Below, piece after piece: positions 33,450-43,900 of a DNA stretch of 64,000 bases. Numbering within the stretch: the first letter of the stretch is position 1; the number at the start of each line of letters is the position of its first letter. Below the pieces are notes generated by a model. It was not told the origin of the DNA. It ran no database searches and saw nothing but the letters and a program-made list of their open reading frames with translations. The stretch is taken from the NCBI GenBank assembly GCA_018340375.1, contig JAFFJZ010000014.1, positions 7,750,001 through 7,814,000 on the forward strand. The letters run 5' to 3'. The stretch is from Gonatopus flavifemur. Taxonomy: Eukaryota; Arthropoda; Insecta; Hymenoptera; Dryinidae. A program made the position numbers and the translations under genes.

Positions 33450-33740
33450 ATATCTAAGAATCAGTTCTAAGCGTGATTCTGGGTCGCTGAATTACAAATA
33501 TGGCAACAAATGTTAGGCATTCAAAACAGGTGACCCAATATGGCGGCCTGGAACTCCAAAATAGAGGGAAAATACGACGTAAATAGATTTTCAGGGTGAT
33601 GTGGGCAGTCTGAACTCATAAATTAGACCGAATTTCGCGCATCCGATATGACGGCCCCATAATGGGGGACTGGAACTCCAAAATCAGCACGGATTCCAAC
33701 AAAAATCTGATTTCAGAGTGTTTGCAACTTGCTGAACATG
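33450..33740. repeat. CGACCCC-type repeats, reverse orientation
   Basis: GGGTCGCTGAATTACAAATA, ATGGCGGCCTGGAACTCCAA and related words are the inverse of the family at 104-395. Confidence 0.65.
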
Positions 33741-33775
33741 GATATCATATCAGATTGTAGGAATTCAACATGATA

Positions 33776-34061
33776 TATTCATCAACCCACCCAACAACCC
33801 ATCCATCAACCCATCCACCCACTCACTCATTCATCCACCTATTCATCTACCCATCCATCCACTACCCACCCATCTGTCCATCCATCCACCCTTCCACCCA
33901 CACGCTCATCAATCCGTTTAACCATCCATTGACCTATCAATCTATCCACCCACCTATGTATACACCTATCCATCTGTACACCCACTTATTCATGCATACA
34001 CCGAACAATCAATCCACCCATAAATATATCCACCCATCCATACACTCACGCATCCGTCCAT
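33776..34061. repeat. CCAT/CACC tetranucleotide-rich array, left part
   Basis: Degenerate repetition of CCATCCATCCACCCA. Any frame through it is low-complexity Pro/His/Ser/Thr, so the open frames are not genes. The array is split from its right part (34307-34665) by a MITE. Confidence 0.95.
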
Positions 34062-34306
34062 ACCACTGATCTATAATAAACACTGGATGGTGCATAGCAT
34101 AGCCTTCCCGTATGCGAGCTTGGTTCCCACCAGGGCGCCACCATGAAGGCTCAATTCCACCGCCTCCCTGATCAACAGCCACGCAGGATTGATTGATTCT
34201 ATTACATCCCGTTCGATAGGGGCAATTCCACCGATATATATAGCTTCCTAAGTGGAACACGTTCGGCGAGCTATGCACTATCCAGTGTATACTATAGATC
34301 AGTGGT
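34062..34306. mobile_element. MITE inserted in the CCAT array
   Basis: The 245-bp element has inverted ends ACCACTGATCTATANTANAC...GTGCATAGC of about 40 bp. CCAT flanks both sides (34058-34061, 34307-34310). This may be a 4-bp target duplication, but CCAT is also the unit of the array, so the length cannot be fixed. Confidence 0.85.
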
Positions 34307-34665
34307 CCATGCGCCGTCCCATTCATCCATAAACTCACCTATCCATTCATCCACCGACAGATCTATACATCCAACCACCCGTCATCCATCCATCCATCCA
34401 TCCATCCATCCATCCATCAGTCAACCCATCAACCCACCCATCAACCGAACCATCCATCCACCCATCCATACACCCACCCAACCATCCATACACTCACCCA
34501 TCCATTCATGCACCGACAGATCTATACATCCAATCGCCCGTTCATTCATCCGTCCATCCATCCATCCACCCATACACCCACCAATCTACCCATACACCCT
34601 TCCATCTAGCTCTACAGTCACCCATCCATACATCCATCGATCCATGTATGTACCTATCCACCCAC
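34307..34665. repeat. CCAT/CACC tetranucleotide-rich array, right part
   Basis: Continuation of 33776-34061, including eight consecutive CCAT units near 34390. Confidence 0.95.
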
Positions 34666-34769
34666 AAGATATTCAGATGATCACTTGGGTGGTTAATAAA
34701 AACGCACAGAGTCAATATATCATTTTCTCGGCATATGAGGTCCCCAAGGGAACACGGTTCAAATAGATT

Positions 34770-34885
34770 GATTTTAGTTTGATTCGGAATGAATTTGCAT
34801 TCAATGAACGTTTAGTGAACCTCCAAATGTCCGGATGTTCGTTTTCGGTCCAAATAACGTTCACTGAACGTGAATGTTTTCTTGG
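34770..34885. repeat. Iterated AACGTTCACTGAACG tract
   Basis: Palindromic words TGAACGTTTAGTGAACC, ACGTTCACTGAACG and AACGTTCAC follow one another. The tract adjoins the 3' end of the unrecognised gene copy 2 and may be part of another iterated-word element. Confidence 0.5.
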
Positions 34886-36799
34886 AAGATCTTCCATACC
34901 TACCCACGAAGTTGCTGGTATTGTACAATACTGAAAGGTTCAAGAGCCATGGAATATCGCAAAATCTTCCGCTTTCGATCTGTGAGGACCTCGAAACAAT
35001 GCCCACTCTGGATTTTGTCGACACGTTGAGCAGTTTCGCAAGACGTCTTTGAACTGTAAGGTGGTATTCTTCATTGTAGTGGAAGAATTTGACATTTTCA
35101 AAGTTGTCCCTCGCCCAATTGAACAGCGCGTCTGACGATAGTGAAGCTTCATTCGGTTCAACTTGTAAGCTAGTGTGAGTAGCCTCCCTTTTGAGAATTG
35201 CACCTAGCCCATCGCTAGATCCTTTCCCATGAGCTGTCGGGTAAAAGTGCAAGTCTGCCTACATTCCAGAATCTTCCTTATGATGCATGAGGTTAACCAT
35301 CTGGAATCGGTTTTTATAATGCTGTTTTGCCCCATCAGTGAAATCAATGATTTTTTTCAATTCTGGATTCAATTTCCTTATTTCCGGGATGATGTTCTCT
35401 TGCATTATGTATACGGCACTGGCATCATGTGCTGTGGAATTCGATAGCAATATAACACTGGAATTTTCAACGTTCTGTTCAGCACGATGATAAATCACCA
35501 CAGGATGGACAGTACATTGGTCAATGTTGTAATGAAATGCCTGAGCGTCATCCTGGGCTACTTACGCATGATTTGCTGGAAAATCAGATTGAACAAGTAC
35601 CTCATCCTTCTGGAGATTTCTTTCAAGTTCGCACAGATAGTTCGTTTGATTCTTCGCAATGAAATGATGGGGTAATGATGTTTCCAGTCGATCACACATG
35701 GTTGATACGAAGTCTTCTACTGAGAGACATCCTTTTTCCAAAGTACATCTATCAGTTGATGTCCATGTACTGAATATTATTCGTGTAATACATCGCTCCT
35801 CTGAAACCTCAGTCACGTAATCGGAGAACTTCTGGATATCAGGGCAACGTTCACATTCCCTGAAGTGACAAGTGGAGGCGGAATTTCCACACATCACGAA
35901 GGCAAAACAATCTTCCCAGTCCAATGAATGATAAGAGCTCTAGTTAATTTTGGTAACTCTGCAGCATCGAACATGGCTTTAAAGTTTTGATGGTATGTAC
36001 AAACACATACGCTATACGTTCCATTTGCTCCAGCAAGCACACACCATTCTGATCTAAGTTTAGCAAACTTTGTTGAGCCAATGGGAAACGCAGGGAACGA
36101 TTCTCTAAATTGAGTGTAGAGAATCCTGATATCAGATAACAGAAGGCGCTTCTGCACTCTCGTCTTCAGATCATTGACTATTGCAGGAACGGTGTCTTTC
36201 TTGTTAGGCATGATACGTCAATTCTCGTCGCTTTGATAATACTCGAGAACTTTTTCAACGGTGGTTTCTGGTGATGATTTTCCCCCTTTCAAAGAAGGCA
36301 AAGCTAGAATACTATGCGATTTCTCCAAATTCCTAGCTCTTCGGGCCAATCTAGTTGGAGTCTCGGATTCGGCAGCTATTTCACGGAGACTCCAACATTC
36401 AGGAGCTATAGTGAAAATGGATATGCGAAAAGGATCATTTGGACTTGAGCTATGGAACTCTTCTTTGAGACCACTCAAAAGCTCTTCTAACTCCTCTCCT
36501 GTGGATGAATTGTGTTTTCGTTTTTTGGATGGAGAAGTCTGTGGGTCTGCATCTACATTCACTGGTGAATCGGATTCTGAATTGACAGACTTATTAGCAT
36601 CAACATCTGTATAGCTGATTTGCCTGCAAGAATAACAAATTTTTGCATTGGTTGGTAGATTGGGAAAAGTTTTTTGGAGCCTCTTTGGGATTTTCCGCAA
36701 ATTCCCACTCAAATGTCCATCTATGCCAAAAGGGTTCTCAGATCTTTCGGAGCGGGTAACTGTGTTCGAATAATCAGATCGTTTCTGTGTTCGTGCCAT
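34812..36799 (-). pseudogene. Unrecognised transposase-like gene family, copy 2 (nearly intact)
   Basis: From the ATG at 36799 (MARTQKRSDYSNTVTRSER) the minus-strand frame runs for about 195 codons, with a CYSC pair and a Ser/Lys/Arg-rich linker. It then meets TGA at 36218-36220 and continues in frame with MPNKKDTVPAIVND, QKRLLLSDIRILY and KLRSEWCVLAGANGTYSVCV. A frameshift near 35900-35930 leads to DWEDCFAFVMCG with a Cys/His cluster (TCHFRECERCPD). TAA at 35562-35564 is followed in frame by VAQDDAQAFHYNIDQCTVHP, then NSTAHDASAVYI and FTDGAKQHYKN. TAG at 35259-35261 is followed in frame by HGKGSSDGLGAILKREATH. Thus three stops and one shift break an otherwise continuous protein of about 600 residues. 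The HDAS, TDGAKQ and SDGLG motifs could hold DDE-type metal ligands; that is inference. Confidence 0.7.
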
Positions 36800-36889
36800 T
36801 GTCAACGAATGATCACAGTTTCATACAAGAAACTAATGGATCATAAGGAATATCCGACGGAAGGTGATGGTCGATGGTTTTTAACGCGT

Positions 36890-37080
36890 AAGTGACAAAA
36901 TGAACAGGCAGAATGAAAAGGACAGAATGAAACGCAGGAATAATTTTCGTCAGTCTCAGGAGAAATCACATCAATAATGATGGATGAGAATGATGATTAG
37001 GTAATGATTATTCGTAGGGAAGGAATTCACGTTCAGTTCTGGGAAGAACTGATGAGGAGTTCTGAGAAGAACTGATGAGA
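36890..37080. other. No gene recognised
   Basis: Short unique sequence between the unrecognised gene copy 2 and the 156-bp array, with a small direct repeat (AACTGATGAGNAGTTCTG) at its right edge. Confidence 0.4.
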
Positions 37081-37090
37081 AGTTCTGTCC

Positions 37091-38370
37091 GGAGTGATCG
37101 CATAATTATGTGCTATTCCTGTGCTCCACCCACGATTCATGTGCTCGCTGGGGAATTCATTAAGGGAGTCGGAATCTCAACTCAATCGATCGAGTCCAAC
37201 ACCCCCACTATCTGGAAACAAGATCAGACACATTTTGACCCGATCCGGAGTGATCTCATTATTATGTGCCATTCAAGTGCTCCACCCACGATTCATGTGA
37301 TCGCTGGAAAATTCATTGGCAGAGTCGGAAAATCAACTGAATTCATCGAGTCCAGCACCCCCACTATCTGGAAACAAAAGAAGACGCATTTTGACCCGGT
37401 TCGGAGTGATCTCATGATTATGTGCTATTCATGTGGTCCACCCAGAATTCATGTGCTCGCTGGAAAATTCATCAGGTGAGTCGGAATCTGAACAGAATTG
37501 ATCCAGTACAGCGCCCCCACTATGAGGAAGTCAAATGAATGATCTTCGACCCGGTTGAGAGTGATCTCATAATTATGTGCGATTTATGTGCTCCACCTAC
37601 GACTCATGTGCTCGATGGAATATTCATTAGGAGAGTCGGAATCCGAACAGGATTGATTCATTACAGCACCCCCACTATTAGGAAGTGAAATGAATAGTAT
37701 TTTGACTCAATCCGGAGTGATCGCATAATTATGTGCTATTTATGTTCCCCACCCACGTTCCATGTGCTCGCTGGAAAATCCATCAGGGGAGTGGGAATCT
37801 CAACTGAATTGATCCAGTACAGCACCCCCAATGTCCGGAAGTGAAATGAATAGCATTTCGACCCGATCCGGAGTGGTTTCATATTCATGTACTATTTATG
37901 TGCTCCACCTACGACTTATGTGCTCGATGGAATATTCATTAGAGGAGTCGGAATCCGAACAGAATTGATCCATCACAGCACCCCCACTATCAGGAAGTGA
38001 AATGAATAGCATTTTGACCCGATCCGGGGTGATCTCATGGTTATGTGCTATTTATGTGCTCCACCCACGATTCCTGTGCTCGCTGGGGAATTCATCGGGG
38101 GAGTCTGAAACTCTACACAATTAATCTAGTCTAGCAAAACCACTCTATGGGAACAAGATACGACGCATTCTGACCCGGTTAGGAGTGATGCCATAATTAT
38201 GTGCTATCCATGTGCTCCACCCACGATTTACGTGCTCAATGAAATATCCATAGGGGAGTCGGGATCTCAACTCATTTGATCGAGTCCAGCACCCTCAGTA
38301 TCTGGAAACAAAATGGGACGCGGTGAAGAGTGATCCCATACTCATGTGCTATCTATGTGCTCTACCTCCG
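37091..38370. repeat. 156-bp tandem array, direct units
   Basis: The word CCGGAGTGATC(T/G)CAT recurs at about 37091, 37247, 37403, 37557, 37714, 37870, 38026, 38182 and 38327, a period of 154-157 bp. Each unit also holds TGTGCTCCACCCACGATTCA, ATTCATTAGGGGAGTCGGAA and CAGCACCCCCACTAT. Because 156 is divisible by three, long open frames arise (for example 37075-37479). They are repeat artefacts. Confidence 0.9.
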
Positions 38371-38384
38371 ATTCCTTCATTCCA

Positions 38385-38990
38385 CTTCTTGATAGTGGGG
38401 GTGCTGTACTGGATCAATTCAATTGAGATTCTCACCCCCTGATGGATTTTCCAGCGAGCACATGGAACGTGGGTGGGAAACATAAACAGCACATAATTAT
38501 GCGATCACTCCGGATTGGGTCAAAATGCTATTCATATTCCACTTCCTGATAGTGGGGGTGCTGTGATGAATCAATTCTGTTCGGATTCCGACTCTCCTAA
38601 TGAATCTTCCATCGAGCACATAAGTCGTAGGTGGAGCACATGAATAGCACATGATCATGAGATCACTCCTAACCGGGTCAAAATGCGATTCATTTGGTTT
38701 CCAGATAGTGGGGTTGCTGGCCTCGATCAATTGAGTTGACATTCCGACTCCCCTAATGCATTCTCCAGGGAGCACATGAATCGTGGGTGGAGCACAGAAA
38801 TAGCACATAATTCTGGAATCACTCCGAACCGGGTCAAAATGCGTCTTCTTTCGTGTCCAGATAGTGGGGGTGTTGGACTCGATCAATTGAGTTGATTTTC
38901 TGACTCTGCCAATGAATTTTTCCAGCGAGCACATGAATCGTGGGTGGAGCACATAAATAGCACATAATCATGAGATCACTCTGGATCGGG
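38385..38990. repeat. 156-bp tandem array, inverted units
   Basis: Four units of the same sequence follow in opposite orientation. The inverted marker GATCACTCC lies near 38506, 38666, 38820 and 38976. The switch point is near 38370-38390. The minus-strand frame 38497-38952 encodes the same peptide repeat as the plus-strand frame of the direct units. Confidence 0.9.
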
Positions 38991-39074
38991 TGAAAGTGGC
39001 ATTTTTTTCACTTCTTCTTCCAATACCTCTTGTATATCACAAGTCATTGGGCATTCATTCCTGCACATTGATGG

Positions 39075-39740
39075 AAACATAGCCTCATGAAAAAAACAAC
39101 ATGTACACCATTCACAAGGTGTACATAATACACTCATCAATCTGGATTGTCCCAAATATGACTCCCCCATGATCTGGTTGTTCTCGTCGTCCTATCTCAC
39201 ACCCCAAACACCCTCCTCACCTGTAACTTCTTCCCACCGCTGATGCCGATGATGAAACCAATTGGAAATTGGAGCACATAAATAGCACCTAATTCCGCCA
39301 CCAATTTTGGTCCGATAATAAATCATTTAATACCGATTCCATATAGTGGGGGTGCTAGCTTCATATGTTGTCACTACCTCCACACAAAATTCCTTTTTTT
39401 CATAAAAATTTGATGAGCACAAAATTAGCACCATTCACAAGGTGTAAATAATCCACTCATAAATCTGGATTGTCCCAAATATGGCTTCCCAATGATCCGG
39501 TTGTTCTCGTCCTCCCATCTTCACACCTCAAACAGCCTTTCCATCTGTAACTTCTTCCCACTGGTCATTTCGATAATGAAACCAATTGGAAATCGGAGCA
39601 CATAAATATCACACAAATCTCCCATCAATTCGGATCCGATAATGAATCATTTAATACCGATTTCATATAGTGGAGGTACTAGCTCCAGCACCCAACATGT
39701 CACCAGCACCTCCATACAAAATTCCTTTTTTTTTAGAATT
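39075..39740. repeat. Tandem pair of about 323 bp
   Basis: CCATTCACAAGGTGTA(C/A)ATA, ATCTGGATTGTCCCAAATAT, CTGTAACTTCTTCCCAC and AATCATTTAATACCGATT occur twice, 323 bp apart (39108 and 39431). CATATAGTGGGGGTGCTAG links this unit to the 156-bp array family. Confidence 0.85.
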
Positions 39741-40296
39741 TGATGAGCACAAAAATCAGAAATGGAGCACAGAATTAGCACATAATCAGCACATAATTCT
39801 TATGCGATGATAATTAAGATTTCCGATGGTGGGGGTCCCACCTTCACGGACCTAGTTTTCCAATGTTCACAAAGTTCTCAAAGAAAGTGATGGTAGAACC
39901 CGAGCAGAAATTTATATCGGGGCTACATTAACACCTTATGTGGACTGCCTGACTTCCTATCAGGCCCTGATGTGGCATCTACATATGGTCCCGATGAGGG
40001 ATGTAACACGCCGTGTAATGTGAGCCTGAGGTGACTATCCATATCTGGACCAGAGATGGAATGACCATATTTGCCTCTGACGTACGTTCACGAAAATTCT
40101 GTGCTATAAATTTCCATTGAAATCCAATTGAATTCGTGGAGAATGAAGGTCGTACATAGATTTTGAGGATAATGTTCAACTGACTTCATAAAAATACCAG
40201 AATTTTTATTGGGATATCGAATTCTCCATTGTCAAACAAAATCTAGTATTTATGTGAAAGGTGGCAAGCACATAACCTCAAAATAATGGTATATCA

Positions 40297-40551
40297 TCAA
40301 CAGCCTTTGTGCATTGTTGAAGTTAGCCATAAAGTCAAGTATAAATATATCGATTCGAAATAATCTATATTTATTGGATTGCGATAAATATTAGATTCAA
40401 GAATCGAATCAGACTCCGTAGATATCAAACTTGTATCTATGTCTTTTTCATGATCTCGTACATCTCCAGAGTTTTGTTCACGAATTTTTCGAAATCTTTG
40501 TACACGTAACCGAGAGTACAAGCGTTCCCTCTCCTTTTTCGCGCCATCCAT
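40297..40551 (-). other. Short basic open frame, unrecognised
   Basis: 84 codons from ATG (MDGAKKERERLYSRLRVQRF). The N-terminal third is Arg/Lys-rich, and a downstream segment is rich in Ile/Tyr/Leu. It lies inside the CCCGAGCAGAAA element. It might be the first exon of a lost transposase gene, but I recognise no domain. Confidence 0.2.
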
Positions 40552-40793
40552 AATTCACAAATGAATAATTCGACACATGATTTACCTTATAGTTCGGACA
40601 CATGACCAATTATCAAAACTGTTCCCCAATAACACGCGAAAACCGTAAACAGATACCACAATACTCGTAGAATATTCATTTGAATTCATTTATTGAGTGG
40701 ACTGGTACTACAACCCAACTCATACGAACTTGTGAAGACAGGAGAGGTTATGGTTGCGTGCGCAGCTTACCATGCTCTCTCCGTTATAGCGAA

Positions 40794-40935
40794 TTTGGCT
40801 AACTGCACTGAGGCAAACTCGGGATACTCTGTCCTTCGTTATCATCGTTAATAAATAAGGGATTTATGAACGATGATAACAAAGGACAGAGATATCCCAA
40901 ATTCGCTCCGGTGCAGTTAACCGAATTCGCTATAA
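40794..40935. mobile_element. 142-bp hairpin MITE
   Basis: TTATAGCGAATTTGGCTAAC at the left is mirrored at the right (CCGAATTCGCTATAA). The arms of about 62 bp meet around a short loop (AATAAATAAGGGATTTATG). Confidence 0.8.
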
Positions 40936-41146
40936 GTTGCTATGAGTCACTAGGAAATGAAGAAAGGTAAACCACGTTCTGCACACATCAGGATCACATT
41001 TGGCATAACAAGTCAGGATCAACTACATTATACCTTTCTCAGGGCCATATCTGGCAAACCCAAATATGGCAAGCCTGATCTCAGCCCGATGTGGCCCACA
41101 TAGGACTTCGGGATTGCCATGAGCTTTTTCTGTTTGGGAAGGAATT

Positions 41147-41329
41147 ATGGATTCTATGCTCTCGGAAAACTCACGTGATTATTTGGATATGTTGATTGGA
41201 GAATATTTAGAGCGGCACTCTCGATTGTTGATACATGAGACTAAAGGACTATTTCCTTGCGCATTTTCCTCGAATTCTGGGAGCAACAGGAGTGCATTGG
41301 AAAAAATCTTCAATGCGATTCGAGAGTAA
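41147..41329 (+). other. Short open frame, unrecognised
   Basis: 60 codons from ATG (MDSMLSENSRDYLDMLIGEY). It has a protein-like composition but no known motif. No splice or poly(A) context was established. Confidence 0.15.
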
Positions 41330-41374
41330 CCATTGCGAAGAAGAAGTATATAATAGCTAGAGCCAATATCAGTA

Positions 41375-41483
41375 CCCTAGCATGTATGTACCATGAGGTA
41401 CACCTCGGCCCAGCATGGGGCCCATCCTGCCTATTTGAAACCATGACTGGGCCAGAGTGGGCCAGAATTCACACACGCTAGGG
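41375..41483. mobile_element. CCCTAGCATGT MITE, 109 bp, TA target
   Basis: It starts CCCTAGCATGT and ends ACACGCTAGGG, with TA at 41373-41374 and 41484-41485. The body repeats GGGCCAG/GGCCCAGCATGGGGCCC words. Confidence 0.7.
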
Positions 41484-41489
41484 TAGGTT

Positions 41490-42095
41490 CAATGTTCGCA
41501 AAATTATTGCTTTCAGACATCAAATGCAACTGAATTACCGTTTGGATCGTAATTAATATAAGAAAAAAAGATTTATTCATTGGTCCAAAGCTCAATGGTA
41601 ATTTATTAACATTGCAGAACAGACTTGCGAAAGATGATTCAATTTTATCAAAGTTGGAAGGATACGTTGAATTCGTGATAAGATATAATGGAAAAGTAGG
41701 GAACAAAAGCAGTGTTCTTATGATACCGTCTGGAGAAAGAACATTATTTCATGTTGTACTCTAAACTAGTGAACTAATAGTCTTGTACACTATATACCCC
41801 ATGGTCAGAGTGATAAAATATTTTTTGTTACCAAATCACTTCACGGCAATCCTTTCAGTCATCAGACTCAATCATATAAAATCGTGGATATTGAATATTT
41901 TAATTGAAAAATTTTGACGGAGAATGATCAAGAGACGCGGTAGAGTCTCGACGCCAAGTATGAGAGTAAACCGTGGAAAAAAAACATATAAATCAAAAAG
42001 CAGAAGCACGTGCTACCGTGGATCTATTCTCCTAAACCGAGATTCAACATCCTGAGAAAATTGTCAATGCACAATAACTCAACACGTATTGGGTA
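41490..42095. other. No gene recognised
   Basis: AT-rich sequence with scattered short frames; the longest is 91 codons on the minus strand. Confidence 0.4.
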
Positions 42096-42245
42096 TCACC
42101 GACAGCTGCTGTATAGTGTGCACAGTGCGCGAAGCGGTGCTGAATGCCACAACAATTTTTATTCCCGACCAATCATATGACAACATGAAATGAATTGCAC
42201 ACTGTTTCGCGTACTGTGCACACTTTGCAGCAGCTGTCGGAAACA
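42096..42245. mobile_element. Hairpin MITE around CCGACAGCTGCTG
   Basis: CCGACAGCTGCTGTATAGTG...TGCACAG at the left pairs with its inverted copy near 42200-42240. The outer ends are not sharply defined. Confidence 0.6.
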
Positions 42246-42410
42246 CTCGTGGTATGTCACAAAAAAATAATTATACTTTTAGTATATAATTCGACTGTAC
42301 CCTCCCGATTAAGCACACTACGAACTTGATTAGTCCATGTGATACTGGGATATGAACATTTTCATTGTTCATGCGATCAAAATATTAGGATTTTCAATCG
42401 ATTTCTCCTT

Positions 42411-42658
42411 CACTGTAAAAAATATACTTCCTAAACTGCCAAAGAAGTTTGGCAGTTTTTTAAACAAACTTTTTTTGTAAATTACCAAACAAAAGTTTGT
42501 AAACATTCAAAAAATTTTGTAATCTCACGAAGATTTTCGAGAGTTCACAAACTTCTGTTCGGCAATTTACAAAAAAGGTTCGGAAATTATTTTTCCAAAC
42601 CAAGTTTGTGAATTTCCAAGCATTTTTGTTCGGAATTAAACAAATTTTTTTTACAGTG
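42411..42658. mobile_element. CACTGTAAAAAA MITE, 248 bp, TT target
   Basis: It starts CACTGTAAAAAA and ends TTTTTTTTACAGTG, with TT at 42409-42410 and 42659-42660. The body is a repetition of AAACTTTTTTTGTAAATT / TTCGGAAATT words. Confidence 0.8.
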
Positions 42659-42717
42659 TTATTACGATAGGATCTGTTCATCCACTGTGACCTTTCTTTT
42701 TTGCTGCTCGATGTATA

Positions 42718-43287
42718 CAGGGTGTTTCGGAATTCATCATTCAGAAGTCCTGTGGTGTATCCTGCAGCCGAAATGCAATGAGTTCCCGTTTGAAAAAAAT
42801 TTTCTGGAGCGTCAATTTTTGAGCGATAAGCATTTTTGGATTTTTTTCAAACCCAAATAACTCGAAAGCATGGTATTCTACATTCTTGAACCTAACCCCA
42901 TCATCTGAGTTGAGAAACGCCGGATCTCTGGGAAAAATTCAATTATCCTATTACATCCTCCGTTTTGGAATTATAATAATTTGAGGTTGCTGAATTCTGA
43001 TTGGCTAGAAGCCAGAAAATTTCAAATCGCTGTAGCTCCGAAACAAAGGATTATGAGATAATTGGATTCTTCTCCAGGAATCCGGCGTTTTCCAACTCAG
43101 AGAATGGTGTTAGGCTGAAGGATGAAGAATACAATGCTTCCGAGTTATTTGGATTTGAAACAAAATCTCAAAATGCTCACAGCTGAAAAACTAAGCCTCC
43201 AAAAAATGTCTTCCAAACAGGAAATTATTGCATTTTGGCTGCAGAATACACCACAGGAATCCGAATGATGAATTCTGAAACATCTTG
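42718..43287. mobile_element. CAGGGTGTTTC palindromic element, 570 bp, TA target
   Basis: CAGGGTGTTTCGGAATTCAT at the left pairs with the inverted right end (ATGAATTCTGAAACATCTTG), with TA at 42716-42717 and 43288-43289. The centre holds CTGATTGGCTAGAAGCCAGA, as in 32650-33216, so the two are diverged relatives. Confidence 0.85.
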
Positions 43288-43343
43288 TATTGTATCTTTT
43301 TCTTCCCCCAACATCTGATGGCGTTCGTTTCAGTATCTATATA

Positions 43344-43480
43344 CGGAGCCGGATTTAGAATTTCTGTTTCCCTTTCCAACGCATGTACAACAAAAGATAA
43401 ATGATAGGCGGCAGCCTCCTGTTTATCTTTTGTGACACGTTGATTGAAGAGGGAAACAAAATTTCTGAATCCGGCGCTGT
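43344..43480. mobile_element. hAT-type MITE, 137 bp, 8-bp target duplication
   Basis: A perfect 8-bp duplication, TCTATATA, flanks it (43336-43343 and 43481-43488). The inverted ends are CGGAGCCGGATTTAGAA and its counterpart CAGCGCCGGATTCAGAA. An 8-bp duplication with CAG-like ends is the hAT signature. The ends differ from the hAT terminus at 56188. Confidence 0.88.
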
Positions 43481-43900
43481 CTATATATGTGCATGCTGGT
43501 GTGTTGTTGAATATGTCAGCAGTGTGACAGGTTATGATACAGAAGGATATAAAATGTGAGTTGATTAGTTACTTATATTGATCTCTAATCACAAGACATT
43601 GGAAAATGAAATTACCACATGGAACGGATGAATTACAGGTTATTATTATAGAATAAATTCCGAAAAAATAATGATGAATGACATGAGGTGGATGTTCAAA
43701 GGTTATCATAAAATGGATGTAATTTCAATCAGTGAATAATAGTTTGCAATCAGAAATTGAAGTTTATGAATACATATCAACAAAATATGGGAAGATTGGG
43801 GAGCATTCGAGAATAAGGTCAGTCCCTGAGCACTTTGTTTTGTGAAGGAAGAATTCCTCTCCCTATACACAAGGCGCAAGGGTGTTGAGGGTCTCCACGC

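Larger units (their letters stand above)
39899..41138. mobile_element. CCCGAGCAGAAA element, 1,240 bp, AA target
   Basis: It starts CCCGAGCAGAAA and ends TTTCTGTTTGGG, with AA at 39897-39898 and 41139-41140. Both ends contain iterated GGCC-ATNTGG words (CAGGCCCTGATGTGGCATC; CCAAATATGGCAAGCC). A 142-bp hairpin (40794-40935) is nested inside. Confidence 0.7.
42246..43900. repeat. Dispersed repeat shared with 55420-55930, interrupted by three elements
   Basis: ATATAATTC(G)ACTGTAC, ATTAAGCACACTACGAACTT, GATTAGTCCATGTGAT and GGCGTTCGTTTCAGTAT have counterparts in the same order near 55438-55720. In that copy, the MITEs found here at 42411, 42718 and 43344 are absent. Confidence 0.65.

Noticed and set aside
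33770..34766. Pro/His/Ser/Thr-rich proteins
   Set aside because: They are translations of the CCAT/CACC tetranucleotide array.
37075..38952. Two genes of 134 and 151 codons on opposite strands
   Set aside because: Both frames follow the 156-bp repeat and give the same peptide repeat in opposite orientation. They are products of repeat geometry.
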